DNA from: Leeia speluncae
Lineage (GTDB): Bacteria > Pseudomonadota > Gammaproteobacteria > Burkholderiales > Leeiaceae
Reading direction: 5' to 3'
Length of the DNA stretch: 64,000 bases
NCBI RefSeq assembly: GCF_020564625.1
Contig: NZ_JAJBZT010000005.1
Coordinates: 62,001 to 126,000 of the forward strand
A model generated the notes under the pieces. The model was not told the origin of the DNA and did no database searches. It worked only from the letters and a program-made list of their open reading frames with translations. Positions 9,156 to 17,918 of the stretch are shown piece after piece. The position numbers were made by a program, and so were the translations under genes. The first letter of the stretch is position 1; each line of letters begins with the position of its first letter.

Positions 9156-9791
9156 ATGAAGGTAGAAACTTGGTGGCTTTTTCTCATGACAACCTTTGTC
9201 ATTTCAGCAACCCCCGGCCCCAACATGCTTTTAGTCATGACACACAGTGTTCGCCATGGTTTCAAAGACTCAATGGCGACGATGCTAGGTTGCATGACCG
9301 CCCTACTGATAATGCTCAGCATCTCTGCCGCCGGCTTAGGCGCATTACTAGAAGCGTGGCCAGTCGTATTTGATACGCTTCGCTGGATAGGCGCGGCTTA
9401 CCTTGCCTGGCTTGGATACAAATGCTGGCGTTCACCGGTTCCAGCAGATGGATCAACAGAAGCTAGCACCCAATTTACGCCAAGTAAGCGCAGCAAAAGT
9501 GCCTTATTCAAACAAGGTTTTCTGATTGCTTCAAGTAATCCAAAAGCACTTGTCTTTGCGGCAGCCTTTTTCCCACAGTTTATTGATACACATCACCCTG
9601 CACTCGGGCAGTTTTCCATATTGTTAACCACATTTGCAGTGGTAGAAGTGGCTTGGTATTTTGTGTATGCAGCAAGTGGTCGCAAAGTGGCCGTACACTT
9701 GCAAAAAGCACCGATTATTAAGTTATTTAACAGAGTGACAGGTGGTGTATTTATGGGGTTTGGTGTTGCCATGGCGGCAGTAAAGCACTAA
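9156..9791 (+). CDS. LysE/RhtB family amino-acid exporter
   Basis: Six-helix exporter of the LysE superfamily, 211 residues. The N-terminal signature ATPGPNMLLVMTHSVRHG near residues 20-37 and the following helix pair (GAAYLAWLGYKCWR) are characteristic of RhtB-type exporters for homoserine, threonine or other amino acids. AGGAG lies seven bases before the ATG. It is a single gene between the AI-2E permease and the carbonic anhydrase fusion. Substrate unknown; neighbours give no clue. Confidence 0.9.
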   Translation: MKVETWWLFLMTTFVISATPGPNMLLVMTHSVRHGFKDSMATMLGCMTALLIMLSISAAGLGALLEAWPVVFDTLRWIGAAYLAWLGYKCWRSPVPADGSTEASTQFTPSKRSKSALFKQGFLIASSNPKALVFAAAFFPQFIDTHHPALGQFSILLTTFAVVEVAWYFVYAASGRKVAVHLQKAPIIKLFNRVTGGVFMGFGVAMAAVKH

Positions 9792-9837
9792 GCGTCATTA
9801 CATAAACCACGCCATCACCGTTGTCTTGAGGTTTTTT

Positions 9838-11049
9838 ATGCTGCGCCGATTCATTCTTGCATCGTTACTATTTACGAGCTTTTCTGCCAATGCGGCTTGG
9901 AAAGCCATTTATAGCAATAATGAAATGACGCTTTATCTAGATGAGGCCACCCAAGAAACCAAAGGGATGGTCGCCAAGGTTTGGACAAGAGAGCGTTATA
10001 GCAGACCTAAACAAGCAGATCCTGGCGACTTTTTCTTTAAAACACTCGCGATTCAGATGCAATACGCTTGTGACAAACGAACACAAACTCCGCTACTCAG
10101 TGTCTATTATGATTTAGCGGATCAGGAAATTAAGCGCCAAAATGGCGATGATAAGGCGCAGCCCATTGTGCCAGGCTCTGTGGACGAAAAACGCTTTAAT
10201 GTCGCGTGTAAAATTAGTCCGCCGACTCCAGTAAAAGAACCAAGTACAGCACCAGCCAAACCTGCCACACCGAAAAAAGCACCTGCCAAACCAGCAACCA
10301 AACCGCCTGTCGTGGCAAAGCCAAAAACAACCGCAGAAAAGCCAGCCTCCGCAGCGCCCAAAATCATGACGCTAGTGGCGCCTGCGCAAGGCAAAACGGA
10401 GCTTTCTGAAGAAGAGCAACTCAAAGCAATTGTCAAAAACCTTGTTAATGACAATACCAGTTACATGAAGTCTCACCCAGCTAGTTTCTTTGACCCCATC
10501 AAAGAAGGTCAGTATCCACGAGCCACCGTGGTTACCTGTGCCGATTCGCGCGTACAAAGTACCGCGTTTGACCAAACACCGGAAGGTGACTTATTCACGG
10601 TCAGAAATATTGGTAATCAGTTTTTTAGCAATCAAGGCTCCATTGAATATGGCGTCCATCATTTAAAAACACCGTTGCTGATTTTCGTTGGCCACTCTGC
10701 GTGCGGGGCAGTAAAAGCGGCGATGGGTGATTACTCTTCGGAATCAAACGCAATCAAAAAAGAGCTTAACTCGCTGACGATCGATAAAAAGAACGACATC
10801 ACTCAAAACGTAGTGTTTAATGTTCATAATCAGGTTAAAGCCGCGAAAAATGTCTTTTCTGAGGAAGTAAAAAAAAAGGAGCTAACGATTCTTGGCGCGG
10901 TGTTTGATTTTAGAGATGATCTAAAAAAAGGCATTGGCAAGTTGACAATCGTTAACTTCAACGGCGAAACGGACGCCAAGAAGGTCGATAAACTCTTAAG
11001 CGCATTAACGAGCGAAAAAGCGGCCCCAAAGAAAACCACAAAGAAGTAA
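9838..11049 (+). CDS. Exported adhesin-E-like domain fused to a beta-carbonic anhydrase
   Basis: 403 residues from the ATG at 9838 (GAGG six bases before; an in-frame TTG lies at 9826). Residues 1-19 are a signal peptide ending SANA. Residues ~20-125 resemble the surface-adhesin E family (WKAIYSNNEMTLYLDEAT, VWTRERYSRPKQ, and PGSVDEKRFNVAC near the end). Residues ~130-175 are a Pro-Ala-Lys linker. Residues ~190-395 are a beta-class carbonic anhydrase with CADSR (C234, D236, R238) and GHSACGA (H286, C289), giving the three zinc ligands and the Asp-Arg pair, so catalysis (CO2 to bicarbonate) is expected. The signal peptide predicts a periplasmic enzyme. Exported beta-carbonic anhydrases are known; the N-terminal partner is the unusual part. 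It has no operon partner upstream. Confidence 0.85.
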   Translation: MLRRFILASLLFTSFSANAAWKAIYSNNEMTLYLDEATQETKGMVAKVWTRERYSRPKQADPGDFFFKTLAIQMQYACDKRTQTPLLSVYYDLADQEIKRQNGDDKAQPIVPGSVDEKRFNVACKISPPTPVKEPSTAPAKPATPKKAPAKPATKPPVVAKPKTTAEKPASAAPKIMTLVAPAQGKTELSEEEQLKAIVKNLVNDNTSYMKSHPASFFDPIKEGQYPRATVVTCADSRVQSTAFDQTPEGDLFTVRNIGNQFFSNQGSIEYGVHHLKTPLLIFVGHSACGAVKAAMGDYSSESNAIKKELNSLTIDKKNDITQNVVFNVHNQVKAAKNVFSEEVKKKELTILGAVFDFRDDLKKGIGKLTIVNFNGETDAKKVDKLLSALTSEKAAPKKTTKK

Positions 11050-11061
11050 GCCTTTCTTTCT

Positions 11062-11496
11062 ATGCATAAATTGCCCATTACAATCCGTGGTTACCATTTA
11101 GATGGTTATGGCCATGTCAACAATGCTCGCTACCTTGAGTTCATGGAAGAAGGCCGTTGGTCTTTATTTCAAGAGTTTGTCGATCTACGTCAGTTAGATC
11201 AGGCAGGAGAAGCCTACGTCGTTGTGAATATCAATATTGATTATCGACGTGCAGCGTCTATGCACGATGAACTCGTACTTCTCACCCAAGTAAGCGCTTA
11301 TAATCGCCGGCATATTTCTGTTGCTCAGCAGATGGTATTTAAAGATAGCGGAAAAGAAGTAATCCGAGCAGAGGTCACCCTTGCATTAATGTCTACCTCC
11401 ACAGGTCGATCCATGGTGATCGAAGGCGCCGTTGCCGAGTTACTCGATAAAATGATTGCAACCAATGAGCACTCCGTAACTGCCGACAACAGTTGA
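11062..11496 (+). CDS. Acyl-CoA thioesterase, 4-hydroxybenzoyl-CoA thioesterase/YbgC type
   Basis: Hot-dog-fold thioesterase, 144 residues, predicted to hydrolyse short or medium acyl-CoA in the cytoplasm. The N-terminal GYHLDGYGHVNNARYLEFMEE (cited in part) carries the catalytic Asp and the H-V-N-N-x-x-Y-L-E pattern of the family. Length is typical. It begins 12 bases after the carbonic anhydrase gene with no obvious ribosome site and runs up to birA. Physiological substrate unknown. Confidence 0.88.
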   Translation: MHKLPITIRGYHLDGYGHVNNARYLEFMEEGRWSLFQEFVDLRQLDQAGEAYVVVNINIDYRRAASMHDELVLLTQVSAYNRRHISVAQQMVFKDSGKEVIRAEVTLALMSTSTGRSMVIEGAVAELLDKMIATNEHSVTADNS

Positions 11497-11531
11497 ATCA
11501 TGACCCAATCCACCAGCCACACAGTAGCCAG

Positions 11532-12509
11532 ATGAATAGCAGCCCTAAACCCCTACTTTTAGACATCCTCAAGAAACTAAATGCAACCCAGTTTGTTTCA
11601 GGGGAGGATTTAGCTGAAATGTTTCAAATCAGCCGGGCGAATATTTCCCTAACGTTGCAACAGGCAAAAACCTTTGGTGTAGACATCCAACGAATCCACG
11701 GTAAAGGGTATCGGTTAGCGACATCCATTGATTGGCTGGATGCCTCGCAAATACAATCGCTAAGACAAGAAACCGGCAGCGTCACCGTGTTACCGGTCAT
11801 CGACTCAACCAATACTTGGATGCTGCAGCATCCTGATGATTTTGAGCATGGTAGTTGCCTGCTCGCGGAATGTCAGACCCAAGGGAGAGGGCGCAGAGGA
11901 CGTCAGTGGACAAGTAGCATTGGGGGCAGCTTAACGTTTAGCCTGCGTTGGGATTTCCCTTTTGGCATTGCCCGACTGTCTGGACTTAGCTTAGCGACTG
12001 GCGTTGCAATCGCACGCGCCTTGCATCGCGTCGGACTAACTAGCGCCCAGCTAAAATGGCCAAACGATATCTTAATCCATAATAAAAAATTGGCCGGCAT
12101 GCTAATTGAAACGCAGGGGGATGCGCTAGGCCCCATTCAAACCATTATTGGCATTGGCATTAATGTTCACCTGACCGCAGAACAAAGAGAAGAAATTGCC
12201 CAGTCGGTGACGGACCTATCTGAACACTTCTCCCACCCACCGTCTCGTAATGCCATTTTGGCGATTTTGTTAGATGAATTACATTCGGTGCTCAAGGTAT
12301 TTACAGAAAAGGGGTTTGCGGCGTTTCAGTCTGAATGGGAATCTTTGCATGCTTGGCAAAACCAACCCGTTTCTATCATGCAAAATACCACGACGATTTT
12401 GCAAGGTATCGTCACCGGCGTGAATGCGGATGGCGCCCTTGTTTTACGGACGCCACACGGCGAAGAAATTGTTCATGCGGGAGATGTTTCTCTACGGAGA
12501 GCATCGTGA
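11532..12509 (+). CDS. birA: Biotin-acetyl-CoA-carboxylase ligase / biotin repressor
   Basis: Activates biotin as biotinyl-AMP and attaches it to the acetyl-CoA carboxylase carrier protein. From ATG 11532 it has 325 residues. An N-terminal winged helix (residues ~10-65, with ISRANISLTLQQAKTFGVDI) means it may also be a DNA-binding biotin sensor. The ligase domain shows GRGRRGRQWTSSIGG, the adenylate-binding loop, and LKWPNDILIHNKKLAGML. A TTG overlapping the previous stop (11493) would add 13 residues. The stop overlaps the coaX start. No bio genes lie nearby to serve as repression target. Confidence 0.93.
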   Translation: MNSSPKPLLLDILKKLNATQFVSGEDLAEMFQISRANISLTLQQAKTFGVDIQRIHGKGYRLATSIDWLDASQIQSLRQETGSVTVLPVIDSTNTWMLQHPDDFEHGSCLLAECQTQGRGRRGRQWTSSIGGSLTFSLRWDFPFGIARLSGLSLATGVAIARALHRVGLTSAQLKWPNDILIHNKKLAGMLIETQGDALGPIQTIIGIGINVHLTAEQREEIAQSVTDLSEHFSHPPSRNAILAILLDELHSVLKVFTEKGFAAFQSEWESLHAWQNQPVSIMQNTTTILQGIVTGVNADGALVLRTPHGEEIVHAGDVSLRRAS

Positions 12510-13270
12510 AGATTCAATCCCCTTACGCCTTGCTATTTGATATTGGCAATACCCGTATCAAGTGGGGCATGTACGATTTAGCCGTGGGGGTGTGGCATAA
12601 AAAAGGGCTCATTGAACACGATGAACTCGCTGATTGGCTCAACAAATATCGACCTATTTTAGATCAGGCCACCTTGATCAAAGGTAGCAATGTATCGACC
12701 TCGCATTTCCAAGAGAAGATCAATCAATCCTCTCATCACACGATCGAGTGGGTCGTGAGTGAAACGGCAAGAGCCAGTGTCATTAATCGCTATGATTTCC
12801 CCAATAAACTAGGTGCAGATCGTTGGTTATCACTCATTGCTGCGCGTTCTGCGCATGAGGGAAATGTAGTGGTGGTAAATGCGGGTACAGCGGTGACGAT
12901 TGATGCGTTAGATGAGTCAGGCGCATTTAGAGGTGGCTTCATTGTGCCGGGCTTGCATCTCATGCGCCAAAGTTTGGCCAAAGGCACGGCGGGGCTACCA
13001 TTACAAGAAGGTGGTTTTGCAAACTACCCAAGCAATACGGGCAACGCGCTTTACACTGGCGCCGTACAAGCCATTGCCGGCGCCATTATGCAAATCGCCC
13101 ATCAGATGCTAAATGATGGCATTCCACCAGGAATGTGCATGCTATCTGGCGGTGATGCCAATATCATTGCCCCGCATTTATCATTACCAGTTACAATCGT
13201 AGAACACCTTGTTTTAGATGGCTTGGCAGTCATCTCACAACATGCTTATTCTTCTATGGGCAAAGAATGA
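12506..13270 (+). CDS. coaX: Type III pantothenate kinase
   Basis: Phosphorylates pantothenate in the first step of CoA synthesis. The open frame extends upstream through birA, but the real start is the GTG at 12506, which overlaps the birA stop (GTGA); GGAG lies just before it. That gives 254 residues, the normal length. Motifs in order: LLFDIGNTRIKWG (phosphate 1, with catalytic Asp), GADRWLSLIAA, NAGTAVTIDAL (phosphate 2), and GGFIVPGLHLM. It is ASKHA-fold, cytoplasmic and translationally coupled to birA and the SPOR gene, an arrangement common in betaproteobacteria. Confidence 0.94.
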   Translation: MKIQSPYALLFDIGNTRIKWGMYDLAVGVWHKKGLIEHDELADWLNKYRPILDQATLIKGSNVSTSHFQEKINQSSHHTIEWVVSETARASVINRYDFPNKLGADRWLSLIAARSAHEGNVVVVNAGTAVTIDALDESGAFRGGFIVPGLHLMRQSLAKGTAGLPLQEGGFANYPSNTGNALYTGAVQAIAGAIMQIAHQMLNDGIPPGMCMLSGGDANIIAPHLSLPVTIVEHLVLDGLAVISQHAYSSMGKE

Positions 13271-13986
13271 AAAAACTATTTGTTTTTGCTTTATTAGCAA
13301 ACCTGGGATTATTTGGTTGGTATCAATTTGGCAGAAAGCCTGAAGCGAAGAACCCTACATCAACCGAACTTCACGCATCACAGGTAAGGGTGATTGCAGA
13401 GTCCGAGATTCCTGCGTCCAAAGAAGAACCCGCATCAGTTGAAGTGCCTGCTAGTGCACCAATAGAACAACCTGCGAGTGCACCAACGCCTACCTCGCCA
13501 GTCGTCGCAGAAACCGCCAGCAAAGAAGTCGCATGTTTTACATTGACGAACCTAAATGACCCAGACTGGAATGCATTTCGTCAAAATTTAAGAACAGCAA
13601 AAATTACCCCTCTACGTCCCGTAGCAGTTGAAACCGCCAGTAAATATTGGGTATACATTCCACCTCAAGGATCTGCAGAGTTGGCACAAAAGAAAGCGGA
13701 TCAGTTAAAAGCCTTTGAAGTGACAGACTACTTCATCATTCAAGATGGCAGTAAATGGCAAAATGCCATTTCATTAGGTATCTTTTCTAGCAAAGAAGCA
13801 GCTGAAAAACAATTGACCAGCCTACAAGCGCAAGGGGTGAAGAGTGCCATTGTGAGACCAAGAGAGCCGATTAGCCGCGTGTGGAGCATGAATTTTAGAA
13901 AACTAGACGAAGCAAAAAGCACGCAATTACGCACCCTAGCCAAGTCTTTAGCAGGCGCATCGCTAAGCAAAGTAAATTGCGAATGA
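13267..13986 (+). CDS. SPOR-domain envelope protein
   Basis: 239 residues with a single N-terminal membrane anchor (about 3-20), a Pro/Glu/Ala/Ser-rich spacer (about 45-85, including repeated PASAP units) and a C-terminal SPOR domain (about 120-200, with YWVYIPPQGSAELAQKKADQ, cited in part, and NAISLGIFSSKEAAEKQLTSLQ, also in part). SPOR domains bind denuded glycan strands at the septum. It overlaps the coaX stop by four bases (ATGA). Its role at the division site is family inference; which divisome protein it works with is unknown. Confidence 0.82.
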   Translation: MKKLFVFALLANLGLFGWYQFGRKPEAKNPTSTELHASQVRVIAESEIPASKEEPASVEVPASAPIEQPASAPTPTSPVVAETASKEVACFTLTNLNDPDWNAFRQNLRTAKITPLRPVAVETASKYWVYIPPQGSAELAQKKADQLKAFEVTDYFIIQDGSKWQNAISLGIFSSKEAAEKQLTSLQAQGVKSAIVRPREPISRVWSMNFRKLDEAKSTQLRTLAKSLAGASLSKVNCE

Positions 13987-13998
13987 GTCATTCGCAGT

Positions 13999-14187
13999 TT
14001 ACAAACTCGTTAGATGCAAATGCGTCAGAATATAAACAACACTGAGAAGAACAAATGCCCAAGCGATTCTATTCACTTGGGCTCTGATTTTTACTTTCCA
14101 CTCCGGTTTGAACAAATGGCTATAAATCACCACAAAGCCAAATAAACCAGCGAGTAAAATAATAAAGCGGGTAAAAACAGCAAGCAC
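13999..14187 (-). CDS. Small two-helix membrane protein, unknown function
   Basis: A 62-residue product with two hydrophobic segments (about 5-25 and 40-58) separated by a basic stretch (KPEWKVKIRAQVNR). It starts with GTG at 14187, six bases after the stop of the next gene upstream on the same strand, so the two are probably co-transcribed. It is convergent with the SPOR gene. I do not recognise the family. The predicted topology and tight spacing support it being real. Confidence 0.55.
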   Translation of the reverse strand: MLAVFTRFIILLAGLFGFVVIYSHLFKPEWKVKIRAQVNRIAWAFVLLSVVYILTHLHLTSL

Positions 14188-14193
14188 AGTTGC

Positions 14194-14553
14194 TTAGTTT
14201 CCAACCGATTTTTTCTGTTGATCCATGACGGACCATGCCTTATCTAAACGACTATCCGCTGCTTTAATCGCAGCTTGCGCATCCTGATTTTTCTTGAGTG
14301 CTAAATCTCGTTTTTGGGTCGCTTCGTCAAATGATTTTTGTGCATCTTGCAGGCGTTTTTTTGCTTTTTGCAAATCATCTTCGGCATCTTCTAACTGCTC
14401 TTGTGTCGCACTGGCTTCGTTTAACTTCATTTCGTGCCAGAGTTGTGCATGTCTTACTTCATCTTCAGCAGGACCAGCAAAAGCTGTTGTCGCACAAATT
14501 AACAACACACTACTCACTAGGATTCCAGCTGGTTTTTTATTGGTCATCATCAT
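14194..14553 (-). CDS. Small exported coiled-coil protein, unknown function
   Basis: From the run of three ATG codons at 14553-14545 the product is 117-119 residues. It has a signal peptide (MTNKKPAGILVSSVLLICA...AFA, cleaved near residue 25). The rest is highly charged and helical (ATQEQLEDAEDDLQKAKKRL and so on) with heptad-like spacing, so it is probably a periplasmic coiled coil. The frame remains open upstream to 14640 but that part does not look like a secreted leader. No known family recognised. Paired with the small membrane protein downstream. Confidence 0.6.
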   Translation of the reverse strand: MMMTNKKPAGILVSSVLLICATTAFAGPAEDEVRHAQLWHEMKLNEASATQEQLEDAEDDLQKAKKRLQDAQKSFDEATQKRDLALKKNQDAQAAIKAADSRLDKAWSVMDQQKKSVGN

Positions 14554-14659
14554 TCGTCTAAATAAATCAAAATAAAGAATTGCCCTAAAATTTATTCCGT
14601 ACGCATGCACAGAAAGCCAGCGCCATGATGCCACAAGCAAAACGGGGTTAAAAGAGGGT

Positions 14660-14917
14660 TTACACTTTTATCAGGAAGGTCGCGTAGTAGCGACCGCTAC
14701 GACGATCAAATCCAGATCGTCTTTCTTTGGCTATTTTTTCCTGCCGTTGCCGACGTTCGCGATATCGGCGACCATCGGGGTCTTTTTCTTGTCCGGTTTG
14801 ATCGCGATCAGAATCAACCACCAAATCAGTGGTGTCGGTAGAACTAGAGACAATCGGCTTTACCTGCCGGGTGCTTGTTTGAATTTGATAGGTTTGTTCA
14901 ATGACATGAATTTTCAT
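14660..14917 (-). CDS. Small basic protein with an RRSGFDRRSG motif, unknown function
   Basis: 85 residues from the ATG at 14917, which has an excellent GGGAGGG ribosome site. An upstream in-frame start at 14956 lacks one. The C-terminal half is very charged (RRYRERRQRQEKIAKERR) and ends in RRSGFDRRSGRYY. Short motifs of the R-x-G-x-D-R-R kind occur in many small proteobacterial proteins of unknown role. No signal peptide or membrane segment. The strong ribosome site argues for expression. Confidence 0.6.
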   Translation of the reverse strand: MKIHVIEQTYQIQTSTRQVKPIVSSSTDTTDLVVDSDRDQTGQEKDPDGRRYRERRQRQEKIAKERRSGFDRRSGRYYATFLIKV

Positions 14918-15118
14918 ATAGCCCTCCCGACTTGTAAAAGAATCAGGAAAATACAAAAAAGGCGGTTATTTACTTGTCAGCAAGCCTATTTCTAGATAAA
15001 TAAGATGTTTAAGCATTTCTACAACCGCTAAAATACAAATGCACACGGCCTGCCCTGATTAAAATATCGGCAGAATGTAAAAATTCTTTAATTTTGCCAA
15101 TTCTCAAATAGAGACACA

Positions 15119-16201
15119 GTGGATACCCCTAAATCGCAAACAAAGGAAAAGCCGAGTTATCTGGCCAAAAAGCGAGACCGTTTTCTGGCAATGTGGAAGC
15201 ATCCGATTTATCGGAAAATTCTTTGGTTTAATGGCTTATTAGTTAGTTTGGTCTTATTGGGCACATTTGGTTATATGTTGCTTGAAGGCTGGTCTTTTTT
15301 TGATAGCCTTTACATGACCATCATCACTTTAGCCACTATTGGCTATGGTGAAACGCACCCACTAGGTGACTCAGGACGCCTCTACACCATGCTGCTCATC
15401 CTCTTTGGATCGGGCGTCATGGTGTATAGCATTACAGGCTTTATTACTTCCCTGTTAGAAGGTGATATTAGAAAGGCACTAAAAAAAATGACCATCGAAC
15501 GCGCAATTTCCGAACTAAATCAGCACATTATTATTTGTGGAAATAGCCAAACCGGAAAATACGCCATTGATGAGTTGAAAAAAACCAAACAAAAATTCGT
15601 GGTCATAGACAACGATCCTGCTCGCCTAGAGAAAATCGATTCCCCGCAGATTCTTTGTTTGCAAGGTGATGCAACGGACGAAAGCGTGTTGATTTCTGCG
15701 GGCGTAGAAAGAGCAACCGGTTTAATCACCACCCTTCACCATGATGCGGACAATTTGTTTGTGGTGCTAACCGCCAGAGGCCTAAACCCTAACATTCGCA
15801 TCATTGCGAAAGCCGTAGAAGAAAGCTCTTTAAAGAAATTAAAACAAGTGGGCGCAGATAGCGTGGTGATGCCGAACATCATTGGGGGACTAAGGATGGT
15901 CTCTGAAATGGTACGTCCATCTGTGGTAACATTTCTCGACATGATGCTTGGCATGTCGAACCAAACGATTAGGGTCGAGGAACTACAGATTCCATCTGGC
16001 TCTCCGGTGATTGGAAAGACGCTTGCCGATTTGCATATATTGCATGAGCCAGACGTGTCATTAGTCGCCATTTTACCGGCCTCAGGCGGAGCGCATCAAT
16101 TTAATCCGCCCGCACAGACTCAGCTTATCGCATTAGACACTCTTATTTTAATTGGGGATGCGAGCCGTATTGCCAACCTCAATAAGCGCTTAGGTCTATA
16201 A
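15119..16201 (+). CDS. Potassium channel protein with RCK (TrkA-N/TrkA-C) domains
   Basis: Ligand-gated K+ channel subunit of the MthK type, 360 residues from GTG at 15119. It has two transmembrane helices (about 33-53 and 88-112) around a pore loop with the selectivity filter TIGYGE near residue 77. A cytoplasmic Rossmann RCK domain follows (IIICGNSQTGKYAIDELKKT, then VIDNDPARL and LQGDATDESVL near 145-195), and a TrkA-C-like domain ends the protein. It is a single gene. The regulating ligand (Ca2+, nucleotide or other) cannot be read from sequence. Confidence 0.9.
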   Translation: MDTPKSQTKEKPSYLAKKRDRFLAMWKHPIYRKILWFNGLLVSLVLLGTFGYMLLEGWSFFDSLYMTIITLATIGYGETHPLGDSGRLYTMLLILFGSGVMVYSITGFITSLLEGDIRKALKKMTIERAISELNQHIIICGNSQTGKYAIDELKKTKQKFVVIDNDPARLEKIDSPQILCLQGDATDESVLISAGVERATGLITTLHHDADNLFVVLTARGLNPNIRIIAKAVEESSLKKLKQVGADSVVMPNIIGGLRMVSEMVRPSVVTFLDMMLGMSNQTIRVEELQIPSGSPVIGKTLADLHILHEPDVSLVAILPASGGAHQFNPPAQTQLIALDTLILIGDASRIANLNKRLGL

Positions 16202-16236
16202 CCTTTTCGCCAACTTATTAGTCACAAGGATCAACA

Positions 16237-17268
16237 ATGGAACTCGTTATTGCTCGCCCGGATGATTGGCATTTACACGTTCGTGATGGCGAAGCCTTAA
16301 AAGCGGTATTACCTCATACAGCAGCTCAGTTTGCTCGTGCAATCATTATGCCGAACTTAAAACCGCCAGTCACCAACACCGAGGCGGCAATCGCTTACCG
16401 CGAGCGCATTTTGGCGGCAGTGCCCGCAGGAATGACATTTGATCCGCTCATGGTGTTGTACCTAACCGATAACACGACTGGGGATGAAATTCGTAAAGCA
16501 AAAGCAAGCGGTATTGTGAAAGCCGTGAAATTATACCCAGCAGGTGCGACCACCAACTCGGACGCGGGTGTAACAGATTTATTGGCAAAATGTGAGGATG
16601 CATTAGCTGCTTTACAAGAAACAGGTATGCCGCTATTGGTTCATGGTGAAGTAACGGATAGCCACATTGATATTTTTGACCGTGAGCGAGTATTTATCGA
16701 CCGCGTGATGGTGCCGCTACTATCAAAATATCCTAAGCTAAAAGTGGTGTTTGAACACATCACCACAGCTGACGCAGCAGAATTCGTGATGGAAGCGCCT
16801 GCCAATATTGCCGCCACCATCACTGCTCACCATTTGTTAATGAACCGCAATGCAATCTTTACTGGCGGCATTCGCCCACACCACTACTGCTTACCTGTGC
16901 TGAAACGTGAAAAACATCGTGTCGCCTTAGTAGAAGCAGCTACTTCAGGTAGCGAGAAGTTCTTCTTGGGTACAGATAGCGCACCACATGCCCAACATAC
17001 AAAAGAAGCAAGTTGTGGCTGTGCGGGTATGTACACCGCACTTTCGGCAATTGAGCTATATGCAGAAGCATTTGAGGCGGCCAATGCGTTAGACAAACTA
17101 GAAGCCTTCGCGAGCTTCAACGGTCCAGACTTTTACCAGCTACCAAGAAATACCGAAACGATCACTCTAGTGAAAGAAAGCTGGACGATTCCAGATAGTT
17201 TGCCATACGGTAACGATGCACTAATCCCGCTAAGAGCGGGTGAGCAAGTCCACTGGAAATTGAAATAA
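16237..17268 (+). CDS. pyrC: Dihydroorotase
   Basis: Zinc amidohydrolase that cyclises carbamoyl-aspartate to dihydroorotate in pyrimidine synthesis. The 343-residue product has the class II pattern: [10 protein letters not shown] near residue 10 (metal histidines), [15 protein letters not shown] with the carbamylated lysine near 100, [18 protein letters not shown], and the Asp of GTDSAPH near 248. AAGGA precedes the ATG. It stands alone between the K+ channel and a PilZ gene on the opposite strand, with a shared terminator. Confidence 0.96.
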   Translation: MELVIARPDDWHLHVRDGEALKAVLPHTAAQFARAIIMPNLKPPVTNTEAAIAYRERILAAVPAGMTFDPLMVLYLTDNTTGDEIRKAKASGIVKAVKLYPAGATTNSDAGVTDLLAKCEDALAALQETGMPLLVHGEVTDSHIDIFDRERVFIDRVMVPLLSKYPKLKVVFEHITTADAAEFVMEAPANIAATITAHHLLMNRNAIFTGGIRPHHYCLPVLKREKHRVALVEAATSGSEKFFLGTDSAPHAQHTKEASCGCAGMYTALSAIELYAEAFEAANALDKLEAFASFNGPDFYQLPRNTETITLVKESWTIPDSLPYGNDALIPLRAGEQVHWKLK

Positions 17269-17288
17269 ATCAAATGTGGTGATGATAG

Positions 17289-17317
17289 AAATGGCTGGCA
17301 AATTGCCGGCCATTTTT
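17289..17317. terminator. Bidirectional terminator, pyrC / PilZ
   Basis: AAATGGCTGGCAA faces TTGCCGGCCATTT with one wobble, followed by a T run on the + strand. It lies between convergent genes. Confidence 0.75.
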
Positions 17318-17793
17318 TATTTAGACAAGGTATTGATAAACTGTCGAATTAAATTTTTCTGGGCATCCGGCAAGTTATTAAATTGCATGCCCACTTTAAA
17401 GCCTTTTGTTGACTGATAGACGCTGTAAACAATTTTTGCGTCCACTTCTAACATCTCTCTTGTTTTCACACCGATCAGTTCTAGCCTCATCCGGCAATAC
17501 TCGTTTGCGACTAGGTTAAATGGTGCGATTACAGATAATCCAGACTCTGAAATATCGATGGACTTCCCTTCAAAGAGACGTCCATTCTGTTGCAGCACCA
17601 GCACCCTTGTCACATACATTTTACGTTGAGCGACGCGTCGCTCTTCCACCGCAGAGGGTTTTGCAGGGGCGTTTTGAACAGGTGCGTCTACCGGCGATGT
17701 CGATGGTCTCCCTAACTCATCAAACGATGCCTCAAGATCGGGGTCATTCAGCAAATTAGCTTCAACTTGCTCATCAGGGGTATCTCTACTCAC
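17317..17793 (-). CDS. PilZ-domain protein
   Basis: 158 residues. The first ~50 are acidic and proline-rich, without a fold signature. The PilZ domain follows, with RxxxR as RVAQR near residue 54 and DxSxxG as DISESG near residue 81, so c-di-GMP binding is likely. The domain continues to the C-terminus (GFKVGMQFNNLPDAQKNLIR, the typical last strand and helix). It is a second, shorter receptor in this window alongside the one at 6946-7863. Output unknown; no secretion or pilus genes adjoin. Confidence 0.85.
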   Translation of the reverse strand: MSRDTPDEQVEANLLNDPDLEASFDELGRPSTSPVDAPVQNAPAKPSAVEERRVAQRKMYVTRVLVLQQNGRLFEGKSIDISESGLSVIAPFNLVANEYCRMRLELIGVKTREMLEVDAKIVYSVYQSTKGFKVGMQFNNLPDAQKNLIRQFINTLSK

Positions 17794-17918
17794 AGCAAAA
17801 CCTTTGTGTAAAACATAAATAGAGGTGACTCATGATTCAGTCTAGCACAGTCACACCACCAATTCTTAATAACAAATTGCAAAGACTTGGCCCCCTACTT
17901 CGTGCTAAAATTAATATA

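Noticed and set aside
9838-11049. Fusion of adhesin and anhydrase as an assembly error
   Set aside because: The frame is continuous, the linker composition is typical of a natural spacer, and the only start with a ribosome site precedes the signal peptide.
12335-12505. Upstream extension of coaX into birA
   Set aside because: The extension is birA read in another frame. The GTG at 12506 overlapping the birA stop gives the normal protein length.
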